A stretch of DNA of 56,313 nucleotides from Bacteroidales bacterium (GCA_025358455.1 JANYJP010000107.1:1-56313), one strand, 5' to 3'. Counted from the stretch's first letter, positions 9,751 to 18,541 are shown. Notes: generated by a model not told the origin, from the sequence alone. Numbers and translations: made by a program.

Positions 9751-9842
9751 TACGGAAGATATTTATTCTTTTATCAGACGACAAAGTAAATCAATTAGGT
9801 ACCAAACTTCAAAATAAACCGTTAAGATTCTTTATAATTTAC

Positions 9843-9850
9843 TAATTTTG
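9843..9850 (+). promoter_or_regulatory. Candidate -7 element of the class A PBP gene
   Basis: TAATTTTG matches TAnnTTTG and ends 19 bases before the ATG at 9870. The -33 side is poor (a TTAA about 17 bases upstream). The implied transcript would have a leader of only about 15 bases. Confidence 0.45.
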
Positions 9851-9869
9851 GACCAAACTTCTGAAGTAA

Positions 9870-12218
9870 ATGAAAGGCAATACAAACAACAAAAAATACC
9901 TGATCTGGTTCTGGTCATTGTTCATTTCCCCCTTCGTTTTTATAATAATATTATTCATTCTTATATCGAAGGAAAAGCTTGGTAAGATGCCAAGCTTCAG
10001 CGAGCTTGAAAACCCTGAATATTTCCTCGACGCCGAAGTTTATGCGGAGGATGGGGTGCTTCTGGGGAAAATAAGTATGAAAAACCTGACCTGGACTGAG
10101 TACAAAGAAATTTCGCCCTACCTGATCGATGCGCTGATTGCAACTGAAGATATACGTTATAACAGGCATTCGGGAATTGATATCCGGGGTCTTGGACGGG
10201 CAGCGATTCTTACAGTTCTTCTTGGTCAGAGTACCGGTGGCGGAAGTACGATCACCCAACAGCTGGCTAAGCAGCTATATCCGAGAGATACAGCAAGTAC
10301 CTCTTCACTGGTGAAAAAAATCAGGCTCGGCGTTTCAAAATTCAAGGAGTGGCAGACCGCGGTTAAGCTCGAAAGGTTTTATACCAAAGAAGAGATCATT
10401 ACTATGTACCTGAACAAATTTGACTTCAGTTATAATGCAACGGGAATCAGATCAGCTGCCAGGTTATACTTCAACACAACCCCCGATTCACTTAACCTGC
10501 AGCAGTCAGCCGTACTCATTGGGATGCTTAAAGCTTCAACAAAATACAATCCAAAAAGGAATTATGACGTTATGATGCTACGCAGGAACGTGGTTATCTC
10601 CCAAATGGCAAAATACGGGTATATTACTCCTTCCGTTGCGGATTCGGTAAAGAAATTGCCAATAGTGGTTGATTTCCGAATTGTAGATCACAATACCGGT
10701 CTTGCCACTTATCTCAGACAGTACCTTACAAAAAGAATGAGAAGGCCGGAGCCTGACCGGAATAAATATGTGCAGCAGTCTTCGTATGATGATGATTTAT
10801 GGGAATGGGAAAACGACCCGCTCTATGGATGGTGCAACAAAAATAAGAAACCCGACGGATCGAATTATGACATCTATAAAGACGGGTTAAAAATTTATAC
10901 CACTATCAATTCCCGTATGCAAAAATATGCCGAAGAGGCTCTCGCAGAACATCTTTCAAAAGAGGTGCAGCCCGATTTCTATAAAAGAGCGAAAGGATTT
11001 AAAAACCCACCCTATTCAAATGATGTAACAAAAAAGGAAGTCGATGATCTGATTATGGCGTCTCTTAAACAAAGCGACAGATATTATGTTATGCGTGCAA
11101 GAGGTTTTTCGGAAGATTCCATAATGCTGGCCTTCAATACTCCTGTAAGTATGAGAGTTTTTTCCTGGAAGGGCGACAGAGATACTACAATGACACCTCT
11201 CGATTCCATACGATATTATAAGTACTTTATCCGTTCTGCATTTATGGTTGAGGATCCACATAACGGCCATGTCAAAGCATACGTGGGAGGACCTGATTTC
11301 AGATATTTCAAATATGATGCGGTAACACAACAGAGAAAGCAGGTTGGCAGTACAATAAAGCCATTTCTTTACGCCATAGCGATGCAAAACGGATATTCTC
11401 CCTGTTACGAGGTAGAGGACATTGCCCGTTCATTCGATATTCCGGGAGATTCAATTTGGACCCCAAGAAGCTCGGGGCCTAAGGACTTCCATGGTAAAAT
11501 GGTTACACTGGCCTGGGGATTAGCCCAATCAGAAAACTATATTTCGGCATGGCTGATGCAACAATTCAAACCAATAGCTGTCGCCGACCTTATGCACAAA
11601 ATGGGGGTTAGAAGTTTTATTGACCCTGTGCCTTCAATATTTTTAGGGACTTCCGATATTAAACTCGAAGAGATGGTGGGTGCCTATGGGACTTTTGCCA
11701 ACAAAGGTGTGTATACCAGGCCGTTATATGTAACCAGGATAGAAGACAAAAACGGTAATACGATATCAAAGTTTACTCCGAAGATAGAGGAGGTTCTGAG
11801 CGAAAACCAGGCTTTTCTTATGCTTAACCTGCTACAGGGAGTTGTAAGGACAGGATCAGGAAACAGAATGAGGAGGGAACCATATAACCTTATGAACCAG
11901 ATAGGTGGTAAAACCGGAACAACACAGAACCATTCCAACGGTTGGTTCATGGGCGTCACACCCAACCTGGTGGGAGGTGTATGGAGTGGATGGGAAGATC
12001 AGGCGATACATTTTGAGACACTTGGAGAAGGACAGGGAGCTAATATGGCACTGCCGATTCTCGCAATATTCCTGAAAAAGGTTTACAATGATCCGGAGTT
12101 TGGAATAATGGAGACAGATGAGTTTGAGCGTCCCTCTAACTTTAATATGGAGCTGGATTGTGATAAGGTAAGGAGAAGTAATTCCCGTAGTGAAAGTTCA
12201 CGTAGGGTGAAGTATTAA
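9870..12218 (+). CDS. Class A penicillin-binding protein (PBP1A-type glycosyltransferase/transpeptidase)
   Basis: A 782-residue bifunctional peptidoglycan synthase. One N-terminal membrane anchor (about residues 11-33) precedes a GT51 domain with catalytic Glu93 in ATEDIRYNRHSG and the GGSTITQQLAKQLYPR motif. The transpeptidase domain carries Ser494 in GSTIKPF (SxxK), the SEN triad in AQSENYISAW and the KTG box at Lys681 (GGKTGTTQNHSNGW). It polymerises lipid II and cross-links stem peptides in the periplasm. All catalytic motifs are intact and the length is typical. It is a single-gene unit, divergent from topA and convergent with radA across a repeat-filled spacer. Confidence 0.95.
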   Translation: MKGNTNNKKYLIWFWSLFISPFVFIIILFILISKEKLGKMPSFSELENPEYFLDAEVYAEDGVLLGKISMKNLTWTEYKEISPYLIDALIATEDIRYNRHSGIDIRGLGRAAILTVLLGQSTGGGSTITQQLAKQLYPRDTASTSSLVKKIRLGVSKFKEWQTAVKLERFYTKEEIITMYLNKFDFSYNATGIRSAARLYFNTTPDSLNLQQSAVLIGMLKASTKYNPKRNYDVMMLRRNVVISQMAKYGYITPSVADSVKKLPIVVDFRIVDHNTGLATYLRQYLTKRMRRPEPDRNKYVQQSSYDDDLWEWENDPLYGWCNKNKKPDGSNYDIYKDGLKIYTTINSRMQKYAEEALAEHLSKEVQPDFYKRAKGFKNPPYSNDVTKKEVDDLIMASLKQSDRYYVMRARGFSEDSIMLAFNTPVSMRVFSWKGDRDTTMTPLDSIRYYKYFIRSAFMVEDPHNGHVKAYVGGPDFRYFKYDAVTQQRKQVGSTIKPFLYAIAMQNGYSPCYEVEDIARSFDIPGDSIWTPRSSGPKDFHGKMVTLAWGLAQSENYISAWLMQQFKPIAVADLMHKMGVRSFIDPVPSIFLGTSDIKLEEMVGAYGTFANKGVYTRPLYVTRIEDKNGNTISKFTPKIEEVLSENQAFLMLNLLQGVVRTGSGNRMRREPYNLMNQIGGKTGTTQNHSNGWFMGVTPNLVGGVWSGWEDQAIHFETLGEGQGANMALPILAIFLKKVYNDPEFGIMETDEFERPSNFNMELDCDKVRRSNSRSESSRRVKY

Positions 12219-12373
12219 GACGACTAACGACTCACGATAAACGGCAACCGGTTCCTTTTTCCCTGAGTCGTGCGTCCTGAATCGTACACCATATTTAGAC
12301 GACTCCCGACTCATGATAAACGGCAACCGTTCCTTTTTCCCTGAGTCGTGCGCCCTGAATCGTACGCCGATTT
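12219..12373. repeat. 79-bp imperfect direct repeat, two copies
   Basis: Two copies start at 12219 and 12298. They share GATAAACGGCAACCG and TTCCTTTTTCCCTGAGTCGT blocks and differ at a handful of positions. Each copy contains a short inverted pair (CGACTCA near the start, TGAGTCG near the middle) and so could fold. The repeat fills the whole gap between the convergent PBP and radA genes; the second copy runs into the radA stop codon. No terminal inverted repeats with flanking duplications and no transposase are seen. Confidence 0.75.
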
Positions 12374-13734
12374 TACCCAAACAGCGACCTTACCAGATTC
12401 TCAATCTTAGCTACAGGTATCACTTCAATATTAAGCCCATTTGAGGCAACATTCCTGTGATATTTAGAAATATATATTTTTGTGAACCCCATTTTTGAGG
12501 CTTCACGAATACGTTGCTCGATCCTTGATACCGGTCTTATCTCACCGGATAAACCCGTTTCCCCGGAAAAACAAATCTCTCTGCCAATAGGGATATCAAG
12601 ATTAGATGATAAAACTGAGCTTATAATTGCAAGGTCAATTGCAGGATCATTTACCTTAATTCCTCCCGCAATATTCAGAAAAACGTCTTTTACCCCCAGC
12701 CTGAATCCTGCTCTTTTTTCCAGAACTGCAAGAAGCATGTTGAGCCTTCTGATATCGAAGCCGGTGGAACTTCTTTGTGGCGTACCGTAAACAGCACTGC
12801 TGACAAGCGCCTGGGTTTCAATTAAAAATGGTCTGAGGCCGTCGACTGTTGCCGCGATAGATATCCCACTTAATGCTTCATCGTGCTGATTGATAAACAT
12901 CTCTGAGGGATTATCAACTTCTCTCAAACCGGTTTCAACCATTTCAAATATTCCAAGTTCTGACGTTGATCCGAATCTGTTTTTAACCGAACGCAGAACG
13001 CGATAAACATAATTATTATCCCCTTCAAAATAGAGAACCACATCAACAATATGTTCGAGTACTTTCGGACCTGCAAGTGTGCCATCTTTTGTAATATGGC
13101 CAATCAGGAAGACCGGGATTCCCGTTATCTTTGAATATTTTAATAACAGAGCAGCGCATTCCCTTACCTGCGAAACAGATCCTGCCGAAGACTCAAGTAA
13201 ACCGGTACTTATTGTCTGAATGGAATCTATTATAATTAATCCCGGTTTAATATTCTCAGCATGTGTCAGTATGCTTTCGAGTTCCGTTTCACTCAGGATA
13301 TAGCATTGAGGGTTAGTATTCTTAAGTCGTTTTGCCCTGAGGCTGATTTGTTCTTCACTCTCTTCACCCGAAACATAAAGGATATTTTTTCCTTTAAGGG
13401 CAAGTGCAAGCTGAAGGGCAAGGGTTGATTTTCCAACACCTGGTTCTCCACCCAGAAGTATAAGTGAGCCGCCAACTATACCCCCGCCAAGTATTCTGTC
13501 CAGTTCAGCAATACCTGTTTTTTGGCGGCCATACTCATCTGATACTATACTGTCAAGAAGCTCGGGTTTTCTTTTTTCCTGGTTCACAACGAACCCTGCT
13601 TCCCGCGAAGAGGCCGGAACGATTATCTCTTCATGGTAAGTATTCCATTCTTTGCATGAAGGGCATCGACCGATCCACTTTGCCGATTCAACTCCGCAGT
13701 TCTGACAGACGAATATTGTTTTATTTTTTGCCAT
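12373..13734 (-). CDS. radA: DNA repair protein RadA (branch migration ATPase)
   Basis: A 453-residue RadA. It has an N-terminal C4 zinc finger (CQNCG and CPSC), a RecA-like ATPase core with Walker A GEPGVGKST, the RadA-specific KNRFG motif (in VKNRFGSTSELG), and a C-terminal Lon-protease-like domain. RadA helps process recombination intermediates with RecA. The ATG at 13734 (MAKNKTIF) is the right start. The frame extends 12 bases further upstream to a TTG, but the family begins at the MAKNK-like sequence. The gene is followed by the 79-bp repeats and preceded by a separate inverted-repeat spacer. Confidence 0.96.
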   Translation of the reverse strand: MAKNKTIFVCQNCGVESAKWIGRCPSCKEWNTYHEEIIVPASSREAGFVVNQEKRKPELLDSIVSDEYGRQKTGIAELDRILGGGIVGGSLILLGGEPGVGKSTLALQLALALKGKNILYVSGEESEEQISLRAKRLKNTNPQCYILSETELESILTHAENIKPGLIIIDSIQTISTGLLESSAGSVSQVRECAALLLKYSKITGIPVFLIGHITKDGTLAGPKVLEHIVDVVLYFEGDNNYVYRVLRSVKNRFGSTSELGIFEMVETGLREVDNPSEMFINQHDEALSGISIAATVDGLRPFLIETQALVSSAVYGTPQRSSTGFDIRRLNMLLAVLEKRAGFRLGVKDVFLNIAGGIKVNDPAIDLAIISSVLSSNLDIPIGREICFSGETGLSGEIRPVSRIEQRIREASKMGFTKIYISKYHRNVASNGLNIEVIPVAKIENLVRSLFG

Positions 13735-13761
13735 TTTGGATAACAAGAAATTTTCCTGGTG

Positions 13762-13840
13762 ATTCCTTGGTGTCCTGGTGTCTTAGTGGCATGATTTTAT
13801 TTTTTGCCACCAAGGCTCCAAGGAACTAAGGGGCACTAAG
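13762..13840. repeat. Imperfect inverted repeat of the CCAAGG/CTTAGTG type
   Basis: The left arm (13762-13791) and right arm (13805-13840) are roughly 80% complementary. The best paired part is the inner TAGTGGCA / TGCCACCA. The words CCTTGGTG and CTTAGTG recur within the arms, so the element looks like a degraded simple repeat that can form a hairpin. It fills the spacer between radA (start 13734) and the flippase gene (stop at 13867), both on the minus strand, and could end transcription of the panD operon. A related fragment occurs at 31655-31680. Confidence 0.55.
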
Positions 13841-13866
13841 TATTGTATATCAAATATAGGAAAAAG

Positions 13867-14874
13867 TCATGTTATTTCGTTCTTGGAATGTTTTTTGAAA
13901 ATCATGAAGAAGGAAATTGCCCCGGTAATCACTACAAATATTAATTGTGATTCGTGTGTAAGAGTTGCATATGCAAATCCATCCTCAAGGGGGATACCCT
14001 TGACATGGTAAAGTCCCTGCTGAACAATATAATGAAAAGCGCCTATTCCACCTGAAACGGGAGCTGACATACCAAGTCCCCCAATCACCAGAATAAAAAT
14101 ACTGTCGCGGAAGGTGAGAAACGAAGTGCTTTCCAATGAAAAAAATACTACCCATGTCATCAGGGCATAGTTAAACCAGATGAAAACAGTATGAAAAACA
14201 AATTCCCATTTTCTCTCCATGTTGGTAATCGTTTTCAATCCGTTAATGATTCCTTTTGCCACATCGAATATTTTAGAGAAAAATCTTATATTACGGAGTG
14301 AATTTTTAAATCTAACAGCCAGAAAAAGTGCAACTACTGCCATTACAGATAACATTGATAAAAGCCAGATTACCCATATTTCACCAAACATATTTTGAAT
14401 TGGGAGCTGAATACTGTTTTTAAGAAACGGACCGATTTGGTCGCTGCTTGTAAAAATCAGAATTATCATTATAATCATCAGAGATATAAAGTCGATTGTC
14501 CGTTCAACAACAACTGTTCCAACTAATTGATCTACCGGTATCTTTTCTTTTTTACCTAACGCCACACAACGTGTTATTTCGCCCATTCTTGGTAAAGCAA
14601 GATTGAAAAGGTAACCTGTCATAACTGCATAAAAAGAGTTTATTAATGAAGGTTTATACCCAAGTGGATGTATTAGCAAAATCCATCTGCGTGAGCGGCT
14701 TACAAATGCAAAAAACCCAAACAAAACCGACAATAACAGCCAATAGTAGTTAGCTTCTCTTAAATCAGCAATAAACTTTGTGGTATCTACCTTCCTGAAG
14801 GCAAGCCAGAGCAAAAGTATTCCAATAGCAAGGAAAGCAGTGAACTTTAATGTTTGTAGAATCCCTTTTCTCAA
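13867..14874 (-). CDS. Flippase-like integral membrane protein (lysylphosphatidylglycerol synthetase TM / UPF0104 family)
   Basis: A 335-residue membrane protein with about eight transmembrane helices and the family pattern SRSRRWILLIHPLG, LPRMGEITRC and GGIGAFHYIV. Members of this family include the membrane half of MprF and other putative lipid or glycolipid flippases; no substrate is known here. The only workable start is a TTG at 14872-14874: the frame has an in-frame TAA just upstream and no Met codon for about 85 residues. The TTG lies two bases after the panD stop, which suggests translational coupling in a panD-flippase operon. Confidence 0.8.
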   Translation of the reverse strand: MRKGILQTLKFTAFLAIGILLLWLAFRKVDTTKFIADLREANYYWLLLSVLFGFFAFVSRSRRWILLIHPLGYKPSLINSFYAVMTGYLFNLALPRMGEITRCVALGKKEKIPVDQLVGTVVVERTIDFISLMIIMIILIFTSSDQIGPFLKNSIQLPIQNMFGEIWVIWLLSMLSVMAVVALFLAVRFKNSLRNIRFFSKIFDVAKGIINGLKTITNMERKWEFVFHTVFIWFNYALMTWVVFFSLESTSFLTFRDSIFILVIGGLGMSAPVSGGIGAFHYIVQQGLYHVKGIPLEDGFAYATLTHESQLIFVVITGAISFFMIFKKHSKNEIT

Positions 14875-14876
14875 TT

Positions 14877-15227
14877 TCAGATCAGTTTATTTGTTTTTGT
14901 ATCAGGGAAGATAACTGTTGGTTTGAATAATTTTGCTTCCTCAAAATCCATTAGGGCAAAAGACATAATTATAGTTATATCACCAATTATCACTTTTCTT
15001 GCTGCGGCACCATTCAGGAATATATCACCTGTACCCCGATTCCCTTTTATTACGTAAGTTTCAAGACGCTCTCCGTTGTTCAGATTTAAAACATGAACTT
15101 TTTCATTTTCAATTAAATTAGCTGCATCCATGAGATCCTCATCAATTGTGATACTCCCAACGTAGTGCAGGTTTGCTCCCGTGATGGAAACCTTGTGTAT
15201 CTTGGATTTTACAACTTCTATTAACAT
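14877..15227 (-). CDS. panD: Aspartate 1-decarboxylase
   Basis: A 116-residue PanD, which makes beta-alanine from aspartate for pantothenate synthesis. The protein self-cleaves at the Gly-Ser bond of GSITID (residues 23-28) to give the pyruvoyl cofactor; the following LMDAANL and the C-terminal [10 protein letters not shown] segment are conserved. The start is taken at the ATG of [13 protein letters not shown] (15227), which fits family length and leaves about 27 bases to the predicted transcription start. A second ATG seven codons upstream (15248) is possible but would leave almost no leader. A strong promoter lies inside the end of panC. Confidence 0.95.
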   Translation of the reverse strand: MLIEVVKSKIHKVSITGANLHYVGSITIDEDLMDAANLIENEKVHVLNLNNGERLETYVIKGNRGTGDIFLNGAAARKVIIGDITIIMSFALMDFEEAKLFKPTVIFPDTKTNKLI

Positions 15228-15259
15228 ATGATGATATCTTGTTGACATTAATTAACGTG

Positions 15260-15290
15260 CAAAGGTAATTAACCTTTTGGTTCAGTCAAA
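15260..15290 (-). promoter_or_regulatory. Consensus Bacteroidota promoter for panD
   Basis: On the minus strand the sequence reads TTTG (15290-15287), a 19-base spacer, then TACCTTTG (15267-15260), a perfect -33/-7 match. The -33 half overlaps the last codons of panC (stop at 15282). panD and the flippase can therefore be transcribed apart from panC. Confidence 0.75.
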
Positions 15291-16139
15291 AGCAATGTTG
15301 ATATTATCTATCAATCGTATTTTTCCTGCTTTAACAGCAATGCATCCGTAATATTGCCTGTCAGGTTTTATATCTTCTTTTTTTCTTACCGGAATTAATT
15401 CTGAATCATCAACAACCTCGAAATACTCCAGGCTGAAGCCGGGTATATTGTTTATGCTCTTTTCTACAAAGGAAACAATCTCCGGTATATCGTATTTCCC
15501 TGCCATTACTGATGCGGCAGAGAGGGTTTTATAGATTACAGGAGCATGGTTTCTTATTTCTTTATCCAGAAGCCTGTTACGACTGCTCATTGCCAGCCCG
15601 TCCTTTTCGCGAACTATCGGGCAGGGTATAATTTTTACTTTGTTGTTAGTTTGTCCTACAAGATTTTTTATAACAGTAAGCTGCTGGAAATCTTTCAGGC
15701 CAAAAACAGCAATATCTGGTTTCACCAATTCGAAAAACCTGCTCACCACCTGGGCAACTCCGTTAAAATGTCCTGGCCGGTGAAGTGCTTCCATAACATT
15801 GTCGAGATTCCCGAACAGGAATTTTCTTGTATCTTCCTGTGGATAGATTTCTTTCTCATCGGGAGTAAATACAATATCAGTTTGCCTGAGAACGGTTCCA
15901 AGAAGAGCCAGGTCGCTGTCAATTGTACGCGGGTAATTCTTCAGGTCATTTTTATCATTAAACTGGGTGGGGTTTACAAATATGCTCACTACAACCAGAG
16001 GACATTTTTTTATAGCAATGTTAACCAGTGCAAGATGTCCTTCATGAAGAGCCCCCATTGTTGGTACAAAACCAAGCGGAATAAGATTTGTCTCTTCGAT
16101 CAGGTTATCCAGCTCAATTACGGTACTTATTACTCTCAT
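15282..16139 (-). CDS. panC: Pantothenate synthetase (pantoate--beta-alanine ligase)
   Basis: A 285-residue PanC, a nucleotidylyltransferase-fold ligase joining pantoate and beta-alanine with ATP. It shows the HIGH-like motif in PTMGALHEGHLALV (residues 27-40), the FVNPTQFN segment, GLKDFQQL and the KMSKS-equivalent AMSSRN. Length is standard. panD follows on the same strand, so beta-alanine supply and use are encoded together. It is divergent from the GT5-like gene, with about 196 bases between the starts. Confidence 0.96.
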   Translation of the reverse strand: MRVISTVIELDNLIEETNLIPLGFVPTMGALHEGHLALVNIAIKKCPLVVVSIFVNPTQFNDKNDLKNYPRTIDSDLALLGTVLRQTDIVFTPDEKEIYPQEDTRKFLFGNLDNVMEALHRPGHFNGVAQVVSRFFELVKPDIAVFGLKDFQQLTVIKNLVGQTNNKVKIIPCPIVREKDGLAMSSRNRLLDKEIRNHAPVIYKTLSAASVMAGKYDIPEIVSFVEKSINNIPGFSLEYFEVVDDSELIPVRKKEDIKPDRQYYGCIAVKAGKIRLIDNINIAFD

Positions 16140-16155
16140 TCTTTAAAATTTATTA

Positions 16156-16163
16156 CAAACGTA
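16156..16163 (-). promoter_or_regulatory. Candidate -7 element of panC
   Basis: The minus strand reads TACGTTTG, matching TAnnTTTG, 17 bases before the panC ATG at 16139. The -33 half is not convincing. It is back-to-back with the GT5 promoter in the panC/GT5 divergent spacer. Confidence 0.4.
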
Positions 16164-16264
16164 AAAGAAATTATTTCAACCGGGAAATATATAACATCAT
16201 AATATACCGGGGACAAAATTCTATCAATGGTACTTTATTATAAAGATTCACATTGTTTGGTGTA

Positions 16265-16296
16265 TTTATTTATGTAATTTTTTATTACTATCTTTG
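16265..16296 (+). promoter_or_regulatory. Promoter of the GT5-like/DUF4270 unit
   Basis: TTTA (16265-16268), a 20-base spacer and TATCTTTG (16289-16296, exact TAnnTTTG). The in-frame TTG at 16294 lies inside the -7 box, so it cannot be translated from this promoter. This supports the ATG at 16336 as the start. Confidence 0.6.
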
Positions 16297-16335
16297 CACC
16301 TTAAATCGAAATGGCATATCCAGGCAGGAAAAGAG

Positions 16336-17139
16336 ATGGAAAGCAGGAAGGTATTATTCATTTCACAAGAGATCACTCCATACCTTGGGGAGACGAAGTT
16401 GTCGAAGATAGGTAGGTTTCTCCCTCAGGGCATTCAGGAAAGGGGTAAAGAAATCAGGACTTTTATGCCAAGGTATGGTTGTATCAATGAGCGAAGGAAT
16501 CAGCTTCATGAGGTTATAAGACTTTCCGGGATGAACCTGATAATAGATGATACCGATCATCCTCTTATAATTAAAGTTGCTTCAATACAATCGGCTCGGA
16601 TGCAGGTGTACTTCATTGATAATGATGATTATTTCCAGAGGAAGTATATTATAAGTGATTCTGCCGGGCGCGAATTTGAAGATAATGATGAAAGGGCTCT
16701 GTTCTTTGCACGTGGTGTAATCGAAACTGTTAAGAAGCTCCGATGGGCTCCCGATATTGTTCATTGTCACGGCTGGATGTCAGCTCTGGTTCCGGTTTAT
16801 CTCAGGAGCATTTACAATGATGATCCCCTGTTCCATAATTACAAAATAATCTATTCGGTTTACAATAATGATTTTAAAAATCCGTTTAGATCAACATTCG
16901 CGGATAAACTTCGTTTCGACGGAATAGATGGCGAAAGCCTCAAAATGGTTAAGAAACCCGATTTTGTTAATGTTTCAAAACTGGCAATCAAATATTCTGA
17001 CGGCATAATTATCGGCAGCGAAGATGTAAATGAGGAATTGACAAAATATATAAGTACGATTAACAAACCGGTTCTTGAATTTAAGGATGAGACCGAATAT
17101 ATTGATGCCTATAATGACTTTTATGACAAGATATTATAA
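16336..17139 (+). CDS. Glycogen/starch synthase-like protein, GT5 N-terminal domain only
   Basis: A 267-residue protein matching only the N-terminal Rossmann half of GT5 starch/glycogen synthases. It begins KVLFISQEITPYLGETKLSK and has IVHCHGWMSALVPVYLR near the middle. A true synthase is about 470-500 residues with a second domain that binds the nucleotide sugar; that half is absent here. The KTGGLADV sugar-nucleotide loop is replaced by GETKLSKIGRF. Catalysis is therefore doubtful. It is followed, with overlap, by the DUF4270 lipoprotein gene and then glmS. The neighbourhood panD-panC/GT5-like/DUF4270/glmS is, to my knowledge, common in Bacteroidota. Role unknown. Confidence 0.8.
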   Translation: MESRKVLFISQEITPYLGETKLSKIGRFLPQGIQERGKEIRTFMPRYGCINERRNQLHEVIRLSGMNLIIDDTDHPLIIKVASIQSARMQVYFIDNDDYFQRKYIISDSAGREFEDNDERALFFARGVIETVKKLRWAPDIVHCHGWMSALVPVYLRSIYNDDPLFHNYKIIYSVYNNDFKNPFRSTFADKLRFDGIDGESLKMVKKPDFVNVSKLAIKYSDGIIIGSEDVNEELTKYISTINKPVLEFKDETEYIDAYNDFYDKIL

Positions 17140-18487
17140 TAGTTTCCAAAATACCTGCAGATTTATTTCTAAATCTCATTTACCTTTTAAAATATATCCC
17201 CTCATCCTCTTCACACTGGTGATTTTTTTTATTATTTCATGTGAGAAAGGACCAACACAAATTGGTAATAAAATATTGCCCGGAAGTGATTCTGTTGATA
17301 TAAAATCAATTGATACACTGAGCACAAGGACGTTTACATTATTTGATGATTCAATTCGTACTGATAATCCAACTTTTATTTACCTGGGATCTGTTTATGA
17401 TCCCTATTTCGGAACCGCAACCGCGGGGTTTGTCTCTCAGATAAGACTTTCATCCATATGGGACAAAATGCCATTCACACTGGATTCCATCAAACTATAC
17501 CTTCAGCTGATTGATGTCAAGAGAACAACTTCAACTGTTCAGCATTCAATAAAGTTATCGGAGATTTCGGAACAGATTTATACTGATAAGAATTACTATT
17601 CTAACACTGTTGTGCCTCTTACCGGTTATTCTATTGATGTTGACCTGCCTGCGCTTAAGGCTGATACCATAAATGATGTGGCATTAACTCTTCCCAATTC
17701 ATTCGGGGAATACATTTTAAGGGACACTTCAAAATTATTTTACGCTGTTGGGCAACAGGATTTCCGATCATATTTTAAAGGATTATATTTCCAGATGGAT
17801 CCGGGTAATGATCCTCTGCTTTTGACATTAAGCATAGCCCCAAAGAGCGGTGTTTATAGTAATACAATAGTAATTTACCTGCACGATAACAATAATATTA
17901 AGAAAGAATATTTCTTCGCGCTCGATGCTACAAACAGGAATGCAGCCTTTAATAAATTCGTTCACGATTTCAGTACTGCCCTACCTGACAAGAAAATCAA
18001 ACATATAAATGATAACTTTCTGGATACACTAACATTTCTGCAGAGTCTTGATGGCGTTTATACCAGGATATTATTACCCGGTCTTGAGGTGTTAAAAAAT
18101 GATGGAACTCTTAAAGGAAGTGCTGTTAATAAGGCAAGGCTGAGTATTCCTGTCTATTTCGACGGAGATCTCTATAGGCCATCAACAGCTCCTGTACAAT
18201 TGTTTCTCAGATACAGAACAACCAGTGGCGCGAAGTATATAGTTCCTGATTATAATCTGGCAGGTGATCAGCAGTATCATTTATTCTATGACGGTAGAAT
18301 TGATACAATAAATAAGGTCTATTATTTTAATATTCCAACCTTTGTCCAGTCATACCTGGAAGATGCTACGGGTCAAATAAAACCTGAACTGGAATTGTTT
18401 GAGCGTGGAGGAACCAGAAACGTTATTCTCAAAGGAAATAAGAATAAATCTCCAATAAAATTCGAATTAACTTATACTAAGTTCTAG
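17123..18487 (+). CDS. DUF4270 family lipoprotein
   Basis: A 454-residue predicted lipoprotein. A hydrophobic helix (about residues 24-38) ends in the lipobox FIISC with Cys40, followed by KGPTQIGNKILPGSD. The mature part has the DUF4270 pattern (LGSVYDPYFGTATAGF near the start, repeated beta-rich segments). Function of the family is not established; an envelope role is likely. Its start overlaps the end of the GT5-like gene (stop 17137-17139). ATG codons at 17105, 17114 and 17123 are possible; 17123 gives the most normal signal peptide. The frame opens earlier at a TTG (17075), deep in the upstream gene. Confidence 0.85.
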   Translation: MTRYYNSFQNTCRFISKSHLPFKIYPLILFTLVIFFIISCEKGPTQIGNKILPGSDSVDIKSIDTLSTRTFTLFDDSIRTDNPTFIYLGSVYDPYFGTATAGFVSQIRLSSIWDKMPFTLDSIKLYLQLIDVKRTTSTVQHSIKLSEISEQIYTDKNYYSNTVVPLTGYSIDVDLPALKADTINDVALTLPNSFGEYILRDTSKLFYAVGQQDFRSYFKGLYFQMDPGNDPLLLTLSIAPKSGVYSNTIVIYLHDNNNIKKEYFFALDATNRNAAFNKFVHDFSTALPDKKIKHINDNFLDTLTFLQSLDGVYTRILLPGLEVLKNDGTLKGSAVNKARLSIPVYFDGDLYRPSTAPVQLFLRYRTTSGAKYIVPDYNLAGDQQYHLFYDGRIDTINKVYYFNIPTFVQSYLEDATGQIKPELELFERGGTRNVILKGNKNKSPIKFELTYTKF

Positions 18488-18541
18488 ATTTTGTGAACCA
18501 AAAGGCCTAACTTCGTGTTTATTGATTAAAAGATAATCACT

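Noticed and set aside
12219-12373. Insertion-sequence remnant
   Set aside because: There are no terminal inverted repeats with target duplications and no transposase sequence.
12198-12380. A 60-residue minus-strand frame with an internally repeated peptide across the 79-bp repeats
   Set aside because: The peptide repeat merely reflects the DNA repeat; it overlaps the ends of both flanking genes and has no family likeness.
15546-16202. A 218-residue plus-strand frame antisense to panC
   Set aside because: panC is unmistakable in this region, and the antisense frame has low-complexity, shadow-like composition.
18488-18541. glmS ribozyme
   Set aside because: Only 54 bases separate the DUF4270 stop from the glmS start, too short for the ribozyme core.
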